From: Shinisaurus crocodilurus
Taxonomy: Eukaryota > Chordata > Lepidosauria > Squamata > Shinisauridae
DNA: 64,000 nt
Assembly: GCA_021292165.1 (NCBI GenBank)
Contig: CM037879.1
Location: 18,251,525 to 18,315,524 of the forward strand
Direction of reading: 5' to 3'
Part shown: positions 1 through 11,732 of the stretch, one piece after another
How positions within the stretch are numbered: position 1 is the stretch's first letter
Layout of the letters: the number at the start of each line of letters is the position of its first letter
The notes under the pieces: generated by a model
What the model was told of the DNA's origin: nothing
Seen by the model: the letters and a program-made list of their open reading frames with translations, nothing else
Databases searched by the model: none
Translations under genes and position numbers: made by a program

Positions 1-788
1 CATGTGCTATGGTGGTGGATGGTAAGGGAATTGTTCTTAGATGCTTCAGAAAGACGTACTAGTGAAAGGCAAATCTCAAAAGTGTGCATGGATGGATACT
101 TAAACAGAAGCTTATCCACTGCATTCTGGGGCTACGTAAACAGTCTTAAGACAGAGCCGGTGAAGACTTTCATCCTGAGTATGCTTACCCGGGAATAAGT
201 CCTATTGAAATAATTTCTATAGAGATATAAATCAGGCAGTGGCATCATCCCCTCCAGTCTACCTGCCATTTTGTGAGGTGGCAGTCGTTTGGAAAGTGCA
301 GTTCTCCATGGACTGAGGCCTTCACCCTGTTGGCCTCTCTGCCAAGAAGTTGGCTGTGGACCCTGCCTCATCTGTCTTGCTCCAGGTTCGACAGCATTCC
401 TTCTGCGACTTCCCGTAAGGCCAAATGTTTCCCCTTCCCAGCTTTTCCCAAGCACACAACAGATGATGACTCTCCCCATGTCAACTCCTCACATGGTCCT
501 TTCCCATCAGGGGACCTGGGTAGGGTGGCCACTTGTGAATTGCCAAAAAAAGAGGGAATGCATCACTGAAAAAGAGGACACCGATTTGCATAGCGTAGGC
601 CTATCAGAAATAATCATTATAATTTAAATAGAAATTCAGTCCATCTCACCATAGTGGGGAAGACCCACTCTTATGGGTCACTATGTTTAATCTGGAATTG
701 GACAGTGCAGCCCTTCAAACAGAGGACAGTCCTCTGGCAGCCCAATAAAGGACTGTCTTCTATAAAGGAGGACACATGTCCACCCTAG
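1..788. other. no recognised feature
   Basis: No gene or confident repeat is seen. The part near 690-780 holds a GGACAGTCCT-like inverted motif that may be a worn DNA-transposon remnant. Confidence 0.4.
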
Positions 789-796
789 ACCTAGGC

Positions 797-931
797 CAAG
801 TGTGGGCAGAAGGTAGATCTCCAGATGCTTGGGACTTCCGGTCCCAGAAGCCCCTGCCAGCATAGCTAATGATCAGGAATGCTGGGAGTTGAAGTCTAAA
901 ACATCTGGAGATCTACTTTCTGCCCACTCCA
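797..931. mobile_element. palindromic hAT-type MITE, 135 bp
   Basis: The two ends are inverted copies (GTGGGCAGAAGGTAGATCT on the left, its complement near 908-926) around a short unpaired middle. The 8-bp direct repeat ACCTAGGC flanks it at 789-796 and 932-939. An 8-bp target duplication and no coding capacity fit a non-autonomous hAT element. Confidence 0.75.
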
Positions 932-939
932 ACCTAGGC

Positions 940-1548
940 TAACCAACAGAAGAATGCTCATTCATAGCCTCACTTGGCAAAGGCTCGAGCAAGTCTAAAA
1001 GGGAGTGAGTAGATGCACAGTCAGCCATGCCCAGCAGTGCTTTTGTCTCTGAGGTTTGTGTCCCTTGCACACTTTTGTTAAAAAGTATTTGAGTATAAAC
1101 TACCGACCTGTACCCACCACACCAATTGTGAATTGGCGCATGGCTGTATTATCACACGAACATAAGCACTGTGCACAGTCCAAACAAGAATTGCTCGGGG
1201 CCCCCCCCACACACACACAACAGCTGCTGTTTGACAGAGGAGGGAAGCTGCTTTTGGGGATCAGGGGATGATTGTTGGAACCATAACGTGCAGTTTGTCT
1301 CAAATAAACTGAGCAAAAAGCGAATAGATCCACAAAAGGGAAGACCCCTATCATTTCATGGACTGAATCATCCCTATATATTCGATGGAGAGGACTGCAG
1401 TAGAGGCAGCTTAGGGGAGGCTGTGGAAGAGGGCTGATGAAAGCAGAAACTGATCAGACTCTTGACTTCTTTATGGCAGTTGTCCAACACTTTTTGACCC
1501 AAGATCTTCCTCAAGGGCAATGGGACTTCATGTGTCTTATTCTTGCAC
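940..1548. other. no recognised feature
   Basis: No gene or recognisable repeat is seen. Open frames here are short and show no known domain. Confidence 0.4.
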
Positions 1549-1912
1549 TCAGGGCTGGTGTCAAGAGTAGGCATGATTGGGTACCTGCTGAGGGCCCGCG
1601 TCCCAGCAGGGGCCCACTGGCAGGAGCTCCCTGGAGTTGCCCCTCCTCTTCACCACTGCAACTTGCTTATTTGCCTGCCTGCTGCTCTGGCCCAGACAAT
1701 GTTGAGAAGAAGGAGTGGTAGATGCCACTGCCTACTTGCTCACTGGTTTTCTGCTTGTCAAGCCAGCAAGTGGTAGCAATGATGAGAAAGACCACGAGGA
1801 GCGGTTAGTGACAATGGCGGTGAAAAGGTAGACTTAGTGAGGGAGGCAACCCACTGAGGGTGCCGTCAGAAACCCAAGGGCCTAAAAAATCTGGAGCCAG
1901 CACTACGTGTAC
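1549..1912 (+). mobile_element. non-autonomous hAT-like element, family A
   Basis: It starts CAGGGCTGGTGTCAAG and ends near CTGGAGCCAGCACT, so the termini are imperfect inverted repeats (AGGGCTGG type). Homologous copies lie at 2745, 12455, 16244, 25141 and 60779. There is no transposase frame. Flanking repeats are not preserved, so this copy is old. Confidence 0.7.
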
Positions 1913-2744
1913 CTCAGTTTAAAAAAAAAAACCAAAACTCACTGAGACACATATATATGTTCTTTTTTGTTGTTGGTAAGGCCTGCGATCTATCTTATTC
2001 TACATGGGAGCTGGCTATGCATGTGTATAAATCCTGCTATTAGGTTGTCAATGTTTTTAAAACAGTTTGGCTGTCACAAACAGATGTAATGTTCCAGCTT
2101 GTCTTTCTAGACAGATGTAAAATTATACTGAAATGTATGAAGGATTTATGTGATAATTAAATGACAATAATAATGAGGCCATTAGCTTTGGAGGGTGGAT
2201 TATTTATTTAAGTTTGGCTTTATTGAGAATGCCTTTTCATAAGGAATCTCTGGTTTCAAGTGCTTTTCAATTAAAATATAAAATCCTTTGGTGTGGCATT
2301 TCCCATGCATATCCCATATATAGAGGTGAATATTTGCATATGAAAATTTGATTAAAACTCTATTAGGTCCTTTCTGGTGTTTCTTTTTTTTCATATAGTT
2401 ACATTTTAAAATTATTTTCTTTGCCTTGGGGTAATCCATTTGAGGTATCAAGTAGAGGTGCTATTGAAATTTGTTAATAGCATTCAGGTTCCATCAATTC
2501 TGAATATTGTTCCAAAAATTCAGTCGTTTTAGTGAATCTGCTATACACACGGACTTTGCGTTCTTAAGTTTTAGTGTTTTCAATGCCACATCAGTAAGCA
2601 TTCTATATTTTCTGCAATATCTGTTCTTCTCCAAATCACTTTCTGAAATCTCACTTCAGCACACAATACCATCATTTTGTGTCTCACAAATTCTATTGAG
2701 AATGTTTACTACCCAATTTACTTCTGTTTCATTCGTGTTAAGAC
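1913..2744. other. AT-rich stretch without recognised feature
   Basis: AT-rich sequence with a short A-run near 1921. No gene or confident repeat is seen. Confidence 0.4.
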
Positions 2745-3626
2745 TACTGCCGGCTCCAGGTTTTTGAGGGCCCTTGGGCAAGACAACCTCAGTGGGTCCG
2801 CTCCCTCACTGTCTCTACCTTCTCACTGCCATTTTGAACAAGTGGCCTTCTTCCTCATCCTCTTTCTCATCAGTGCTACCACTTGCTTGCCTGACAGACA
2901 GAGAGCTAGTGAGCAACAGAAATATCGGAAATTATTGGTATTAATCTAGAGGTCTGTCCAAAACTAGCATTGCTATCAATAATGGAGAAAGTTATTTGTG
3001 ACCAAAATACGAAGGAATTAATTGTAAACTTGTTAACTGCGGCTAGGCTAATGATGATAGAGAGAAAATGGAAAGTACAACATGTCTTTTTGATTACTGA
3101 TTGGTATAAGGAAGTATGGGATATAGCCCTAAATGATAAATTAAACCTGTAATATCAAAATGCAAAAAGGGACAGTTAAAGAAAAATAATTTTATGGATA
3201 TTTGGAATCAATTATTAGAGTATATATTAATAAAGGGGAAGCGGAGTATGCCTTGTCAGGATATGTTATATTTTTGGAATATGGAAGGTAATTAATTAAC
3301 GGGATGGAAGTATGACAATTGGTCCCTAGGAGAGTGGGGGGTGGGATGCACTTTATGATTTTGTGTATACAGGTTTAGTTGTGTGTTTTTGTCATATTGT
3401 GTTGTATTTAGGTTTTATAAAAATTAAATATACTATATTTTTTTAAAAGAAAGAGAGAGAGCCAGTGAGCAAGTAGGCAGTGGCAGCTGCAGCTCCTCCT
3501 CCTCACCACCGTCATCGTCTGGACCAGACCAAGAGGCAGGTTCTAGGGGCTCTTTTTAGTGGGGCCCTACTGGGGTGTGAGGCCTCGGCAGGTACCCAAG
3601 CATGCGTGCTCTTGACACCAGCCCCG
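2745..3626 (-). mobile_element. family A hAT-like element split by an L1 insertion
   Basis: Minus-strand copy of family A: ...GCCGGCTCCAGG on the left and ...GACACCAGCCCC on the right. The 8-bp direct repeat GTTAAGAC is perfect at 737-744 of the third kilobase (2737-2744) and at 3627-3634. Without the L1 insert it is about 340 bp, matching the other copies. Confidence 0.85.
2917..3456 (+). mobile_element. 5'-truncated L1-like LINE, 3' end
   Basis: A 540-bp insert splits the family A element. A 16-bp target duplication (GAGAGCTAGTGAGCAA at 2901-2916; one mismatch at 3457-3472) marks its ends. The open frame at 2970-3152 resembles the C-terminal end of L1 ORF2 (an NLLTAARLMMIERKWK-like stretch followed by a tryptophan-rich part). 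The tail is A-rich. Length, truncation and long target duplication are what L1 retrotransposition produces. Confidence 0.8.
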
Positions 3627-3634
3627 GTTAAGAC

Positions 3635-4200
3635 TATGGAAGAAGTGCTCAGACTACGAAACCCACAATGAAGTGTGATGATGATAGAAACATTTGGTAC
3701 GATGCAACCATCAGCGGCAACGTACGTGTAAGGGTCCTAAATTAAAGAATGATTGAGAAAGCAGCTAATCACGGGATTGCATAAGCAGCTGGCAAAGTTC
3801 TAAATTGCCAGTGGGACAACAAAAAATCTGTTTCATGGATCTGGAAAAACTGAGTTGACGATGGGATTCCTCCGTTCCTATCTACCAGGAATGCATGACA
3901 AGTTCCACAAAGGCATCAATTCAGTATTTTTGTTTGCTTTTTAAATCGTACGCTTTCTTTAGGGGCGCAGTATCTTCATGTGCGGCGTAGAGATTTGATA
4001 AATAAAAAATAAGTCTAATTATATGATTTGTAACTTTTGTCATCATTTAAAAAAAAATAAAAAAATACACCTGCTACAAATGCCAATACTGGTGACACAC
4101 ATGCAAAGACAAATATTAACTTCACATGTATGGATACAGTAGGAGCACCATCCTGCCAAAGTCAAGCACGAAGTACCATTGATTTCAATGGGAAAGTTAA
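3635..4200. other. no recognised feature
   Basis: AT-rich with no gene. Short A-runs lie near 4050. Confidence 0.4.
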
Positions 4201-4204
4201 CACT

Positions 4205-4302
4205 TGCTGAACAATGCAATCCTATGCATATCTACTCACAAGTAAGCCCCACTGAGTTTAATGGGAGTTACTCTCAGATAAGTATATATAGGACAGCAGC
4301 CT
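4205..4302. repeat. short palindromic repeat of the GCAATCCTATGCA type
   Basis: It has the pattern CAATCCTATGCA ... GTAAGCCCCACTGAGTTTAATGGGAGTTACT ... near-complement. Related units lie near 5288, 10617, 18735, 34110 and 49165. It is probably a small DNA-transposon derivative; the superfamily cannot be told from here. Confidence 0.5.
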
Positions 4303-4400
4303 ATATCGCTCCCATTGAAATCAACGGAGCAACAAGTGCTTATCGTTGGGCGGATCATGAAGATATTTGGTGCTGCTCTCCTGCCATTGACTTCCTAACA

Positions 4401-4746
4401 CAGGAGTGGAGAACCTCAGGCCTGCGGGCCAAATCCTGCCTCCTGGGGTCCCAATCAGGCATGCCAGGGGTGTCCAGATGGCCATGCCCCCCTTTCCCCC
4501 AACTACCTATGGTTTGGTTGTTTCCCGGCTTTTCTGCAGTTTCTTCTTCATTCTAAAAGGTCGAAATGCCTCTCCTAAGGCTCAGTTGCTGGCAGTAACA
4601 GTGTTAAGCTAAAATCTGCTGGTATTTTTGGTGTTTGGGCCCCCGTCCCCTTTTGCCTTTGCTCCACCCACCACTGGAACGCGGGCCCCAAGAGGTTCTC
4701 CAAAATTGAATTGAGCCCTCAGACTGAAAGAGGTTCCCCACCCCTG
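4401..4746 (+). mobile_element. hAT-like element, family D
   Basis: The ends are inverted: CAGGAGTGGAGAACCTCAGG on the left and AGAGGTTCCCCACCCCTG on the right. It has no transposase. Copies or fragments occur at 18390 (minus), 46755, 56644, 58320 and 62024. The flanking 8-mers match only in part, which fits an old insertion. Confidence 0.75.
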
Positions 4747-4799
4747 TTTTAAAGCTACAAATACTGCACAACCCCCAGCCAAAATTAAGCTACGTATAT

Positions 4800-5250
4800 T
4801 AGGGCGCAGTCCTATGGCTGCCTGACCTTGTCTGGGGGGGGCGGATAGGATAGGTCGGAGTCCCCACTGGAACCTCGGAGGTCGCGGTGCAGACTCCATC
4901 TGTGGAGTGCCACACACCCCACGCTCGCAGCCGGTGCGGTTCTTTCCATGCCAAGCTGGTGCAGTTCTTTCCATGCCAGCTGGGATCTGAAGATGGAAGA
5001 CTGTCTTCGGTACTGGTGTGTGTGTGTGTGTGTGTGTGGGGGGGTCGTTTCAAGGGGCCGGGAGGGGAGGAGCAAGGCACTGCCATCCTCCGTGGAATCC
5101 TGGCAGTGCCTCTGCCTCTCCTCCTCACGAGCAGGGGGGAAAACATTTAGATAGCTGAAATCGGCCATCTAAATGTTTTGGAGGGCAATGGGAGTACCGC
5201 CATGCTCCTCCCCTCTTCCATCGGATGCCCATAATCCTCCAGGTTCAGAG
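4800..5250 (+). repeat. hairpin-bearing repeat, copy 1
   Basis: Shares order and sequence with 8157-8490: a left end with CAGTCCTATGG, a GGATAGGTCGGAGTC block, an internal stem-loop, then GGTTATGGGTACCCACATT. The stem-loop at 5140-5179 pairs AAAACATTTAGATAG with its complement around GAAATC. A GT microsatellite lies at 5016-5038. Confidence 0.6.
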
Positions 5251-5287
5251 GGTTATGGGTACCCACATTGGATGGGCCTGCTCAGGA

Positions 5288-5384
5288 CTGCAATCATATG
5301 CACACTTACTGGGGAGTAAGCCCCCTGAACTCAATAGGGTTTACATCTGAGTAAACACATGCATGGGATTGTGCTGCACTCTAC
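5288..5384. repeat. short palindromic repeat of the GCAATCCTATGCA type
   Basis: Starts ACTGCAATCATATGCACACT and ends CATGCATGGGATTGTGCTGC, with the GTAAGCCCC...CTCAATAGGG middle typical of this family. Confidence 0.5.
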
Positions 5385-6515
5385 ACTGATGTCAAAAGAA
5401 TTTATTTATGCAGTGGCTTAACTCAATCAGACTTAACTGGGGTTAGCGTTATCTGAATCAGGACCACTTCCACATGTATAGAATGAGATTGGGTGAAACT
5501 CTATGATGGTCTTGCTGTGACCTTTCTTTGCCTGTACCGAGGGGTACAAGCAACTGAGTGTTCCACTCACGCTAATGGCTGATGAAAGAGCATTCGCTGG
5601 TTGTGCTGAAGGGTGCAATGTCTAAGACATGAGTAGACGTTCTGGTGGGAAAAAATTAATTTTTCAACAAAGGAGACATGAGGGCAAATAACTCATTTGA
5701 AAGATTTAAAAAAAGGTTAATTGACTAATAGGCAAATAGGATTAAATATTAACATGTGGATTACTTCAATATGGCTCTACAATACTAGCGAGGGTTTAAA
5801 CTCAGTGATGATTTTGGGGTAAAAGGAGATGGAAGTGGAAGAGAAAGGATGAAAATGAAATTACAGCAGAAAATGAGACAGAATATTGGGAGGGTATAAT
5901 AAATGCCAACATAAAGAAAGTGATTTAGCACAGGAATTGAATGTGCTATGGGCAAGCCATAATTGCCTGGGGGTTCAGGAACCTGCAAAAACCTGTTTGA
6001 TCAGAGATTATATTGGGACAAACAAAATGGGGGTATGAACTGCATAGGGGTGTACATTCATCTAGAACAATAAAAGAGGATGTGTGCCTATCTGTCTGTC
6101 CGTCTGTCCATCAGGGCAATAGCACCAAGACTGTGAAACTTAGACACCTGAAATTCGGCCTGCATACTAAGGGCACCCTATGGGTTTGTACTTCAGGGTT
6201 ATTCTGTTTTTAAAATGCATTGATTGATTTTAGTTCATTGAAATGTGTCCATGTGGTTGAACTCTGCAGTAACATCTTGAGCCACTAGAGGCAGACTTCC
6301 CTAACCAGCCCATAGCTTTGTACTCCATACAGTTTGAAGCCAGGGAGATTAGTAGGTCAAGGAACACAGTTATACAACTTCCCCTACCCCCCTGCTGTGG
6401 GGCAGCCCCACCCAGAGGAATGGACTGGGCAGACCCACCCTCTCAGGGGACTATAGGAGTACACCATGGTAGGGGCTGGGCCTAGGGATGACGGTGGACA
6501 TGGCTTCACTCAGAT
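5385..6515. other. no recognised feature
   Basis: No gene, no confident repeat. A short CTGT-rich run lies near 6090-6110. Confidence 0.4.
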
Positions 6516-6519
6516 GGGA

Positions 6520-6720
6520 TGGGTACAATGGGCTGGTTCACACAATCAAAACAAGGCTTGTTGTGAGCCATGGTGCATGCTGGGTGTGATTTGCATAATC
6601 ATCGCCTGGCTGTGGTGTATCGTGTCATCCGAACCTGGGCGGCATGGCTTGTTGGAGGGTTAAACGATCCTCAAAAAACCCCTACAACAGCCCATGGGTA
6701 ATTTGAGGGTTGTTTAAGGA
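6520..6720. repeat. probable foldback element remnant
   Basis: Contains partly inverted segments (GGCTGGTTCACACAATCA, CAAGGCTTGTTGTGAGCC, CATGGCTTGTTGG) resembling the foldback elements near 41160 and 53161. The boundaries are unclear. Confidence 0.3.
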
Positions 6721-7839
6721 GCCTTTTCTGTGGAGAAATTGGGTTGGTAGTTGAATTTATACTTTAGATCACTAACAGGATCAGATGATGAGTTTTTATC
6801 ATTTTCAATATTGCGGAGTAGATATCAGTTATCAACTAGTGCTGGGTGGCAATATATTCAACTACAGCACCTCTTGGTGTCTATATATATGGGCCATCAG
6901 CGATGAGTGCTTCAGCACCTCCTATACTGTTGGAGGAATTACTGTCTCCCACTGAGGGTATTCGGAGAAGGGCCTCCTTTGAAGATCTTAGTGCATGGGC
7001 AGGATAGTATGGGATAGTACGGGAGGTGAGTATCTCTGTATTGGATATAGCTTTAAATGAACATGCAGAGGTGAAAAGCAAATAAAGCTCAGGTGCAATA
7101 GGAGAAAAAAGAGAAAAGGAAGGAAGTGCTGTGGGGAAGGAAGCTGTGGTACGAAAACGTATAATGAATATCTCAGATTTTTCTCCTAAGAATCAGTGAC
7201 TTCTCTCTGCTTCTACAGCCAAAGCTTCTCTACCTCCGCTCCATTTTCAGAGAATCTTCTCCGATATCTCGAGACTTTGTCAGATAATCACCAGGCCTCT
7301 TGTTATTAGCTCTTCATCAGATGATATCTTCCCCCTGCTTCAGAGATACCAATCCTTAATCATCTGAGAGAGTGTATTTTGCCACTAGCACTGCAAAAAC
7401 TCCCAGAGCGTCGGCGCTGCTAGAGCCAGCCCTTTTCTTGGTTGGGTGCAACAGATTGTTTCAAATCCTTAACACCAGTGTCGCAGTATTAAGCTGTCAG
7501 TTCTCAGCATTGTTTGTCACAGTTGCCTGTCCGTTACTTGAAGTGTTGGCTGTTTTCATGCCACTGGAACAGGGCACAATCGCATGGAGTATGCCTGATG
7601 CTGCAGCCGTCTAGTCTGCGTGCCACTCTTAACAGCTGCCGAGGGCTGCAGAAAAATCACCCTGAAGACTAGAGGCTGTATCATAATCGGCTCACATCAT
7701 TGACCCATAGAAAATATTCTTCTGATGGCTACCCTGGAAATATTTCTACATTGAAAGGTGTGATTTACATTTATAAAATATTTGTTTTGTTTATTGGTTT
7801 AAACTACTTACGGTATATACCACTTGATATCACAAGATC
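6721..7839. other. no recognised feature
   Basis: Frames here have no recognisable domain. Confidence 0.35.
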
Positions 7840-8143
7840 TAGGGCTGTTGCAGAAATCCACAATGGATTCAAACAGGTTCAGATATCTATGAATCCAACC
7901 TGCATATTCCTGCAGCACATCATTTTTTTCCAGGTCGTGTTGAATTTTTTTTTTTTTACTTGCTGGGGCGGGGGGGGATTTCCACAAGACTATTAAGACT
8001 AATGCACACTTGCAGAAGTGGAACGAAATTCCTGTACATCCCTTTAAAAAAAGTCTGATTCCATCAATGAATAGACAATGGGACAAAAGGCGCCTGACAA
8101 TCTGTGAAACGGAATGGATTTAACAAAACCCTTACGTCCCTTG
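7840..8143. mobile_element. MITE with TAGGG-type ends, copy 1
   Basis: Shares its length with 28060-28368 and 38046-38664: AGAAATCCACAATG near one end, a run of G or T in the middle, CACTTGCA, then CTGATTCCATCAATGA and a CRTCCCT-type end. It has no coding capacity. The ends resemble TAGGGATG/CATCCCTA. Confidence 0.6.
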
Positions 8144-8156
8144 TACGATCTCTAAG

Positions 8157-8490
8157 GGTGCAATCCTATGGCCACTAGACACTGTCTAGATGGCCATAGG
8201 ATAGGTCAGAGTCCCAGCTCCGACCTTGGAAATGTGTTCCGAGGTCAGAGCTCAGATCCCGACCGTGGAGCACCCTCCTTCCACCCTCACAGCTGGCACG
8301 GAGGGGCTGGGGGGTGTTCCGAGGGAGAGAAAGGGGACGAGTGAGGCTCTGCTGAGATATGTTGGGACTCAGCCCCACCTCCTTGTGAGCAGGGGTAAAA
8401 GACATAGACGGCCGAAATCGGCCGTCTATGTCTTTTGCAGGGCAGGGGAAGCGCAGCAGAGTTCGGGGGGTTATGGGCAGCCACATTGAA
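8157..8490 (+). repeat. hairpin-bearing repeat, copy 2
   Basis: Begins AGGGTGCAATCCTATGGCC and matches the repeat at 4800. It carries a perfect 18-bp stem at 8397-8414 and 8419-8436 with the loop AAAT (core AGACATAGACGGCCG). A third partial copy on the minus strand ends at 22103. Confidence 0.65.
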
Positions 8491-8504
8491 TAGTGCCACC
8501 TGCG

Positions 8505-9065
8505 GTTTACATAAGAAATACATAAAATACAATATAAAAGCCAATATAAAAAACAATATAAACTAATACATACATTAAAAACGTTACAGAAACAGTAAAG
8601 CAGAGTACTGCGATTATGTAAGCCTGAGTAAACAGGTGCATCTTCAAGAGGTGTCTAAAGTTCACCACAGTTTCCATCCCTCGGACCATATGTGGGAGAG
8701 TGTTCCAGAGGGTGGGTGCCACTACCAAGAAGGCCCGCTTACCTGCCTTTACTTGATGACATGCTTTTAGTCATGGGGTGACCAACGAGGCTTCCTCAGA
8801 AGATCTCAGGGATTGATTTGGTGTATATAGGAGAAGACGGTCTGCAAGGTATCTTGGTCCTGAGTTATCTAGGGCTTTGAATGTCAACAACAAAACCTTG
8901 AATATGGCTCAGTAGCTAACTGGCAGCCAGTGCAGTTCTTTTATATAGGTGTAATATGTGTATAGCCAGGTGCTGCACTAAGCATCCTAGCTGCTATAGT
9001 CTGCACTAGCTGCAGCTTCCGAACTAGCTGCAAGGGCTGCCCCACATAGTACACATTTCAGTAAT
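8505..9065 (-). mobile_element. L2-type LINE, 3' part
   Basis: Read on the minus strand, the conceptual translation across frames gives the conserved end of L2 ORF2: an LHWLPV-like part near 8930, an LRSSEEASLVTP part near 8800, then VVAPTLWNTLP and the C-terminus near 8600-8730. The 3' UTR is AT-rich. It is decayed by stops and shifts and cannot encode a working enzyme. Confidence 0.8.
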
Positions 9066-9229
9066 CTAATCATGATGATCAAGAAATAAATAAAGAAATA
9101 AATAAATATGTATGTGGGGCAGCCTCTACTTTATGATACTCATCCTTGACACACCACTTTCCTTGGAGGGAGCATTTTAAAAATTGTCTTGATGTTGAGA
9201 TGATTACAGACTCATCAAGAGCAGCTAAA

Positions 9230-9430
9230 ATGTCAATTGTGATATATTGGAAAAAGAAAGTAACACCAGTTCTCTAAGATTGGTTCTATAGATTTTGGGA
9301 TATAGCTATAATGCATAAACGTACATATTATCTTCAGGGTCCTGAAAACCAAACGTATGCAAATCAATTGATAAGGTAATGGTGATTTTTTAATTAATTT
9401 CTGGAATGATAAATTTAAAGCTGATGTACG
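9230..9430 (+). mobile_element. L1-like LINE remnant
   Basis: The plus-strand translation has the order WKKKVTPVL, DWFYRFWDIAIMHK, TYYLQGPENQ, which resembles the C-terminal part of L1 ORF2 and the fragment at 2970. It is short and worn. Confidence 0.5.
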
Positions 9431-9755
9431 TCTCTACCCACTGTTCATGTTACTCTAAGGTATCAATCTCCTTTGTAGTTCTTTCAGACTTATCTGTCTT
9501 GAAACATGGTTTTGAAAATATACTGTGGATGTATTGCTAAGAGTCCTGAAGTCCTGTTCTTTTAATATGCAACGGAATTCTCTTGTTCTGGTCTTTATAT
9601 AATGGAAGCTCGTAATGTGAATATGTGTCAAATATCTTTTTTTTAAAGTGTGTATTCTTTTGTAGAGTAACTTTAAAAAGATGGTCTTGATGAAACCTTG
9701 TATAGCATTGTAGCTAAGAGGCTGAGCTGCAAGCAAGGAAGTCCACAGCTCAAAT

Positions 9756-10021
9756 CAGAGCTGGCCCAAGACATTTTGCTGCCTGAGGCAAAGGACAAGA
9801 TGGCACCTTCTCCCATTCGAAGTACAAAAGACTAGCAGTTGAATCTTTCTTCCACACTGGTGATGGAACAGCATCCTCCCCTACACCTGAGGGCATCAGG
9901 CTAACTTAGGGAGTGCAGGGCAGATCCTGTGGCATACAAGCTCTCTCCTCCAACACCTTGCTGCCATCTCTGCTGCCTGAGGACAACCGCCTCACTCTGC
10001 CTACTGATAGGGCTGGCCCTG
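9756..10021 (+). mobile_element. non-autonomous hAT element, family C
   Basis: Begins CAGAGCTGGCCCAAGACATT and ends GGGCTGGCCCTG, an inverted repeat pair. Flanking 8-mers GCTCAAAT and GCCCAAAT match at 7 of 8. Other copies: 29037, 33626, 58622. Confidence 0.75.
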
Positions 10022-10039
10022 GCCCAAATCTCCCATCAG

Positions 10040-10135
10040 TCACGAACTCATTAGGTGGCCTTAGGCAAACCACTCTCTCTCGCAGCCTCAGTCTCCCCAT
10101 CTGCAATATTGGGGATAATAATACTGCCTCAGCTT
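10040..10135 (+). repeat. MIR-like (CORE-type) SINE fragment
   Basis: GCCTTAGGCAAACCACTCTC followed by CAGCCTCAGTCTCCCCATCT and GGGGATAATAATACTGCC matches the core region known from amniote MIR elements. No head or tail is kept. Confidence 0.6.
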
Positions 10136-10610
10136 GTGAAGTTGCAGGGGTGCAGAACATTCTTGGAGCGGGAGACCCAATTACCTGCCCCCTTGGGCCC
10201 TCCAAGTAGCATGCCTACTGACATCATCCAACCCACCCATTTTTACTTTCTCCATGTTGAGAAGTCGCATGGACTTCCATTCATTTCCTCAGCGTCGAGA
10301 AAGGAACTCAGCCAGTGATGGAATGAGCATCCTCTCCCTCCAGCGCCAGCTGAGTCCCCAGGTCTGTGCACTGCTTGTTATCCTGATGGGCTTGGTCAGC
10401 CGAGTCTGATGCCTTTCTCACCATCCCCATTGGGGGTGTCAAGAGGTGCACGGAGGAAAACTCAGCCAGAGCTAGGAGGAGGAGCATCCTCTCTTTCCAG
10501 TGCCGCCTGACTGAGTTCTCTGCTGCTCATATCCCCACCAGTCTCTCCGATCTGATTGTTCTGCACAGAATAATACTTTTGGGGTCCTACTATGTGTTTC
10601 AGTGGGAGAG
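10136..10610. other. no recognised feature
   Basis: Moderately GC-rich with no known element or gene. Confidence 0.4.
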
Positions 10611-10616
10611 ATTTAC

Positions 10617-10740
10617 GGTCCAATCCTAAACCTTTTTTTACTCCAGAGGAAGTCCGATTGAGTTCAGCAGTACTTACTCCCTTGTAAGTGCCCATACGTT
10701 TGCAGCTTCGAGCACATCCTATTGTAATCAATGGGATGTA
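10617..10740. repeat. short palindromic repeat of the GCAATCCTATGCA type
   Basis: CCAATCCTAAACC near the left end, a GTACTTACTCCC middle, and CAATGGGATGT near the right end. Diverged. Confidence 0.4.
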
Positions 10741-10893
10741 AAAGTGCTTCTCTTTGGTGAATCATGTCCCGAATTTTTAAATCACCCAAGTTCCTTAAAA
10801 AAAAATAAAGAAGGTGCAGTCTTCACCTAAAAGAATCCTTTCAGTTGCTATTAAAAGAAGAAAGATGTACATGATGTATCCTTTAAAACATAC

Positions 10894-11005
10894 CAGGCTT
10901 CCCTAACATGGTGTCCTCTGGATGTGTTGGATTACAATGCTGTCTGGTGATGGTGTGGGTTGTGTAGTCCAACACAGCTGGTGGGCATCAGGTTGGAGAA
11001 AGCTG
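10894..11005. mobile_element. hAT-type MITE, 112 bp
   Basis: Starts CAGGCTTCCCTAACATGGTG and ends GGTTGGAGAAAGCTG, with GTGTTGGATTACAATGC and GTAGTCCAACACAGC as inverted inner parts. Flanking 8-mers AAACATAC and AAAGATAC match at 7 of 8. Confidence 0.6.
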
Positions 11006-11732
11006 AAAGATACCATATTATAAAGCCAGGCATTCAAATATGCCTTTCCATTTCTGCTGAATTTCTCCTGTCTGCCCCTTGACAGTATGTCATCTTGGAT
11101 AGGTCTCTGCCTTAACCTTCCACTAGCCTGGGGGTGTTGGCAATGTGGATTGACACCACCTTGGAAGGATGTGCATTTCACTAGTAAATAGAGAATTATT
11201 GACACTAGATATGGTGCCCTGTCAACACTCCCTAGCATATTACTGTGTGGTGAACCTCTTCTAATAGGTTCGTACCCTGGAACGAACGCCACTTCCAAAA
11301 TATATGTTGGCATCCTGCCAGATTATATTACACCAATATTCTTACACTTAATATCAGCAAACTTCAAAGGCTGATTTGGGGCCCGGTATTTGGGGACTCC
11401 CCATTGCTATTTGATCCCCGAAGTCTGCCTTTGACATCAGCGCACACATTCAAAAGATAAAAGCTGCACGTGCCATCTTCTGTGACTGGTATACTATCAA
11501 TTAAAAGATTAACCATTTATTTTAATTTCACTGATTTTTTTAAAATGAGCTCATGATTAAGATGATAAATTATATAATTAAATGACATTACACAATGTAA
11601 TCATATTTTGAAATTCAGAATTTCCTATCTCAGTCATTAGAAAACTCAAGCTCCATGGGTATGATCCTTCCCATTGCAGTTGCAGTACCCATGAGCAGAG
11701 GGTACAGCACATTACAAAAGACCTACACAGGA
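11006..11732. other. no recognised feature
   Basis: AT-rich toward its right half. No gene or confident repeat. Confidence 0.4.
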
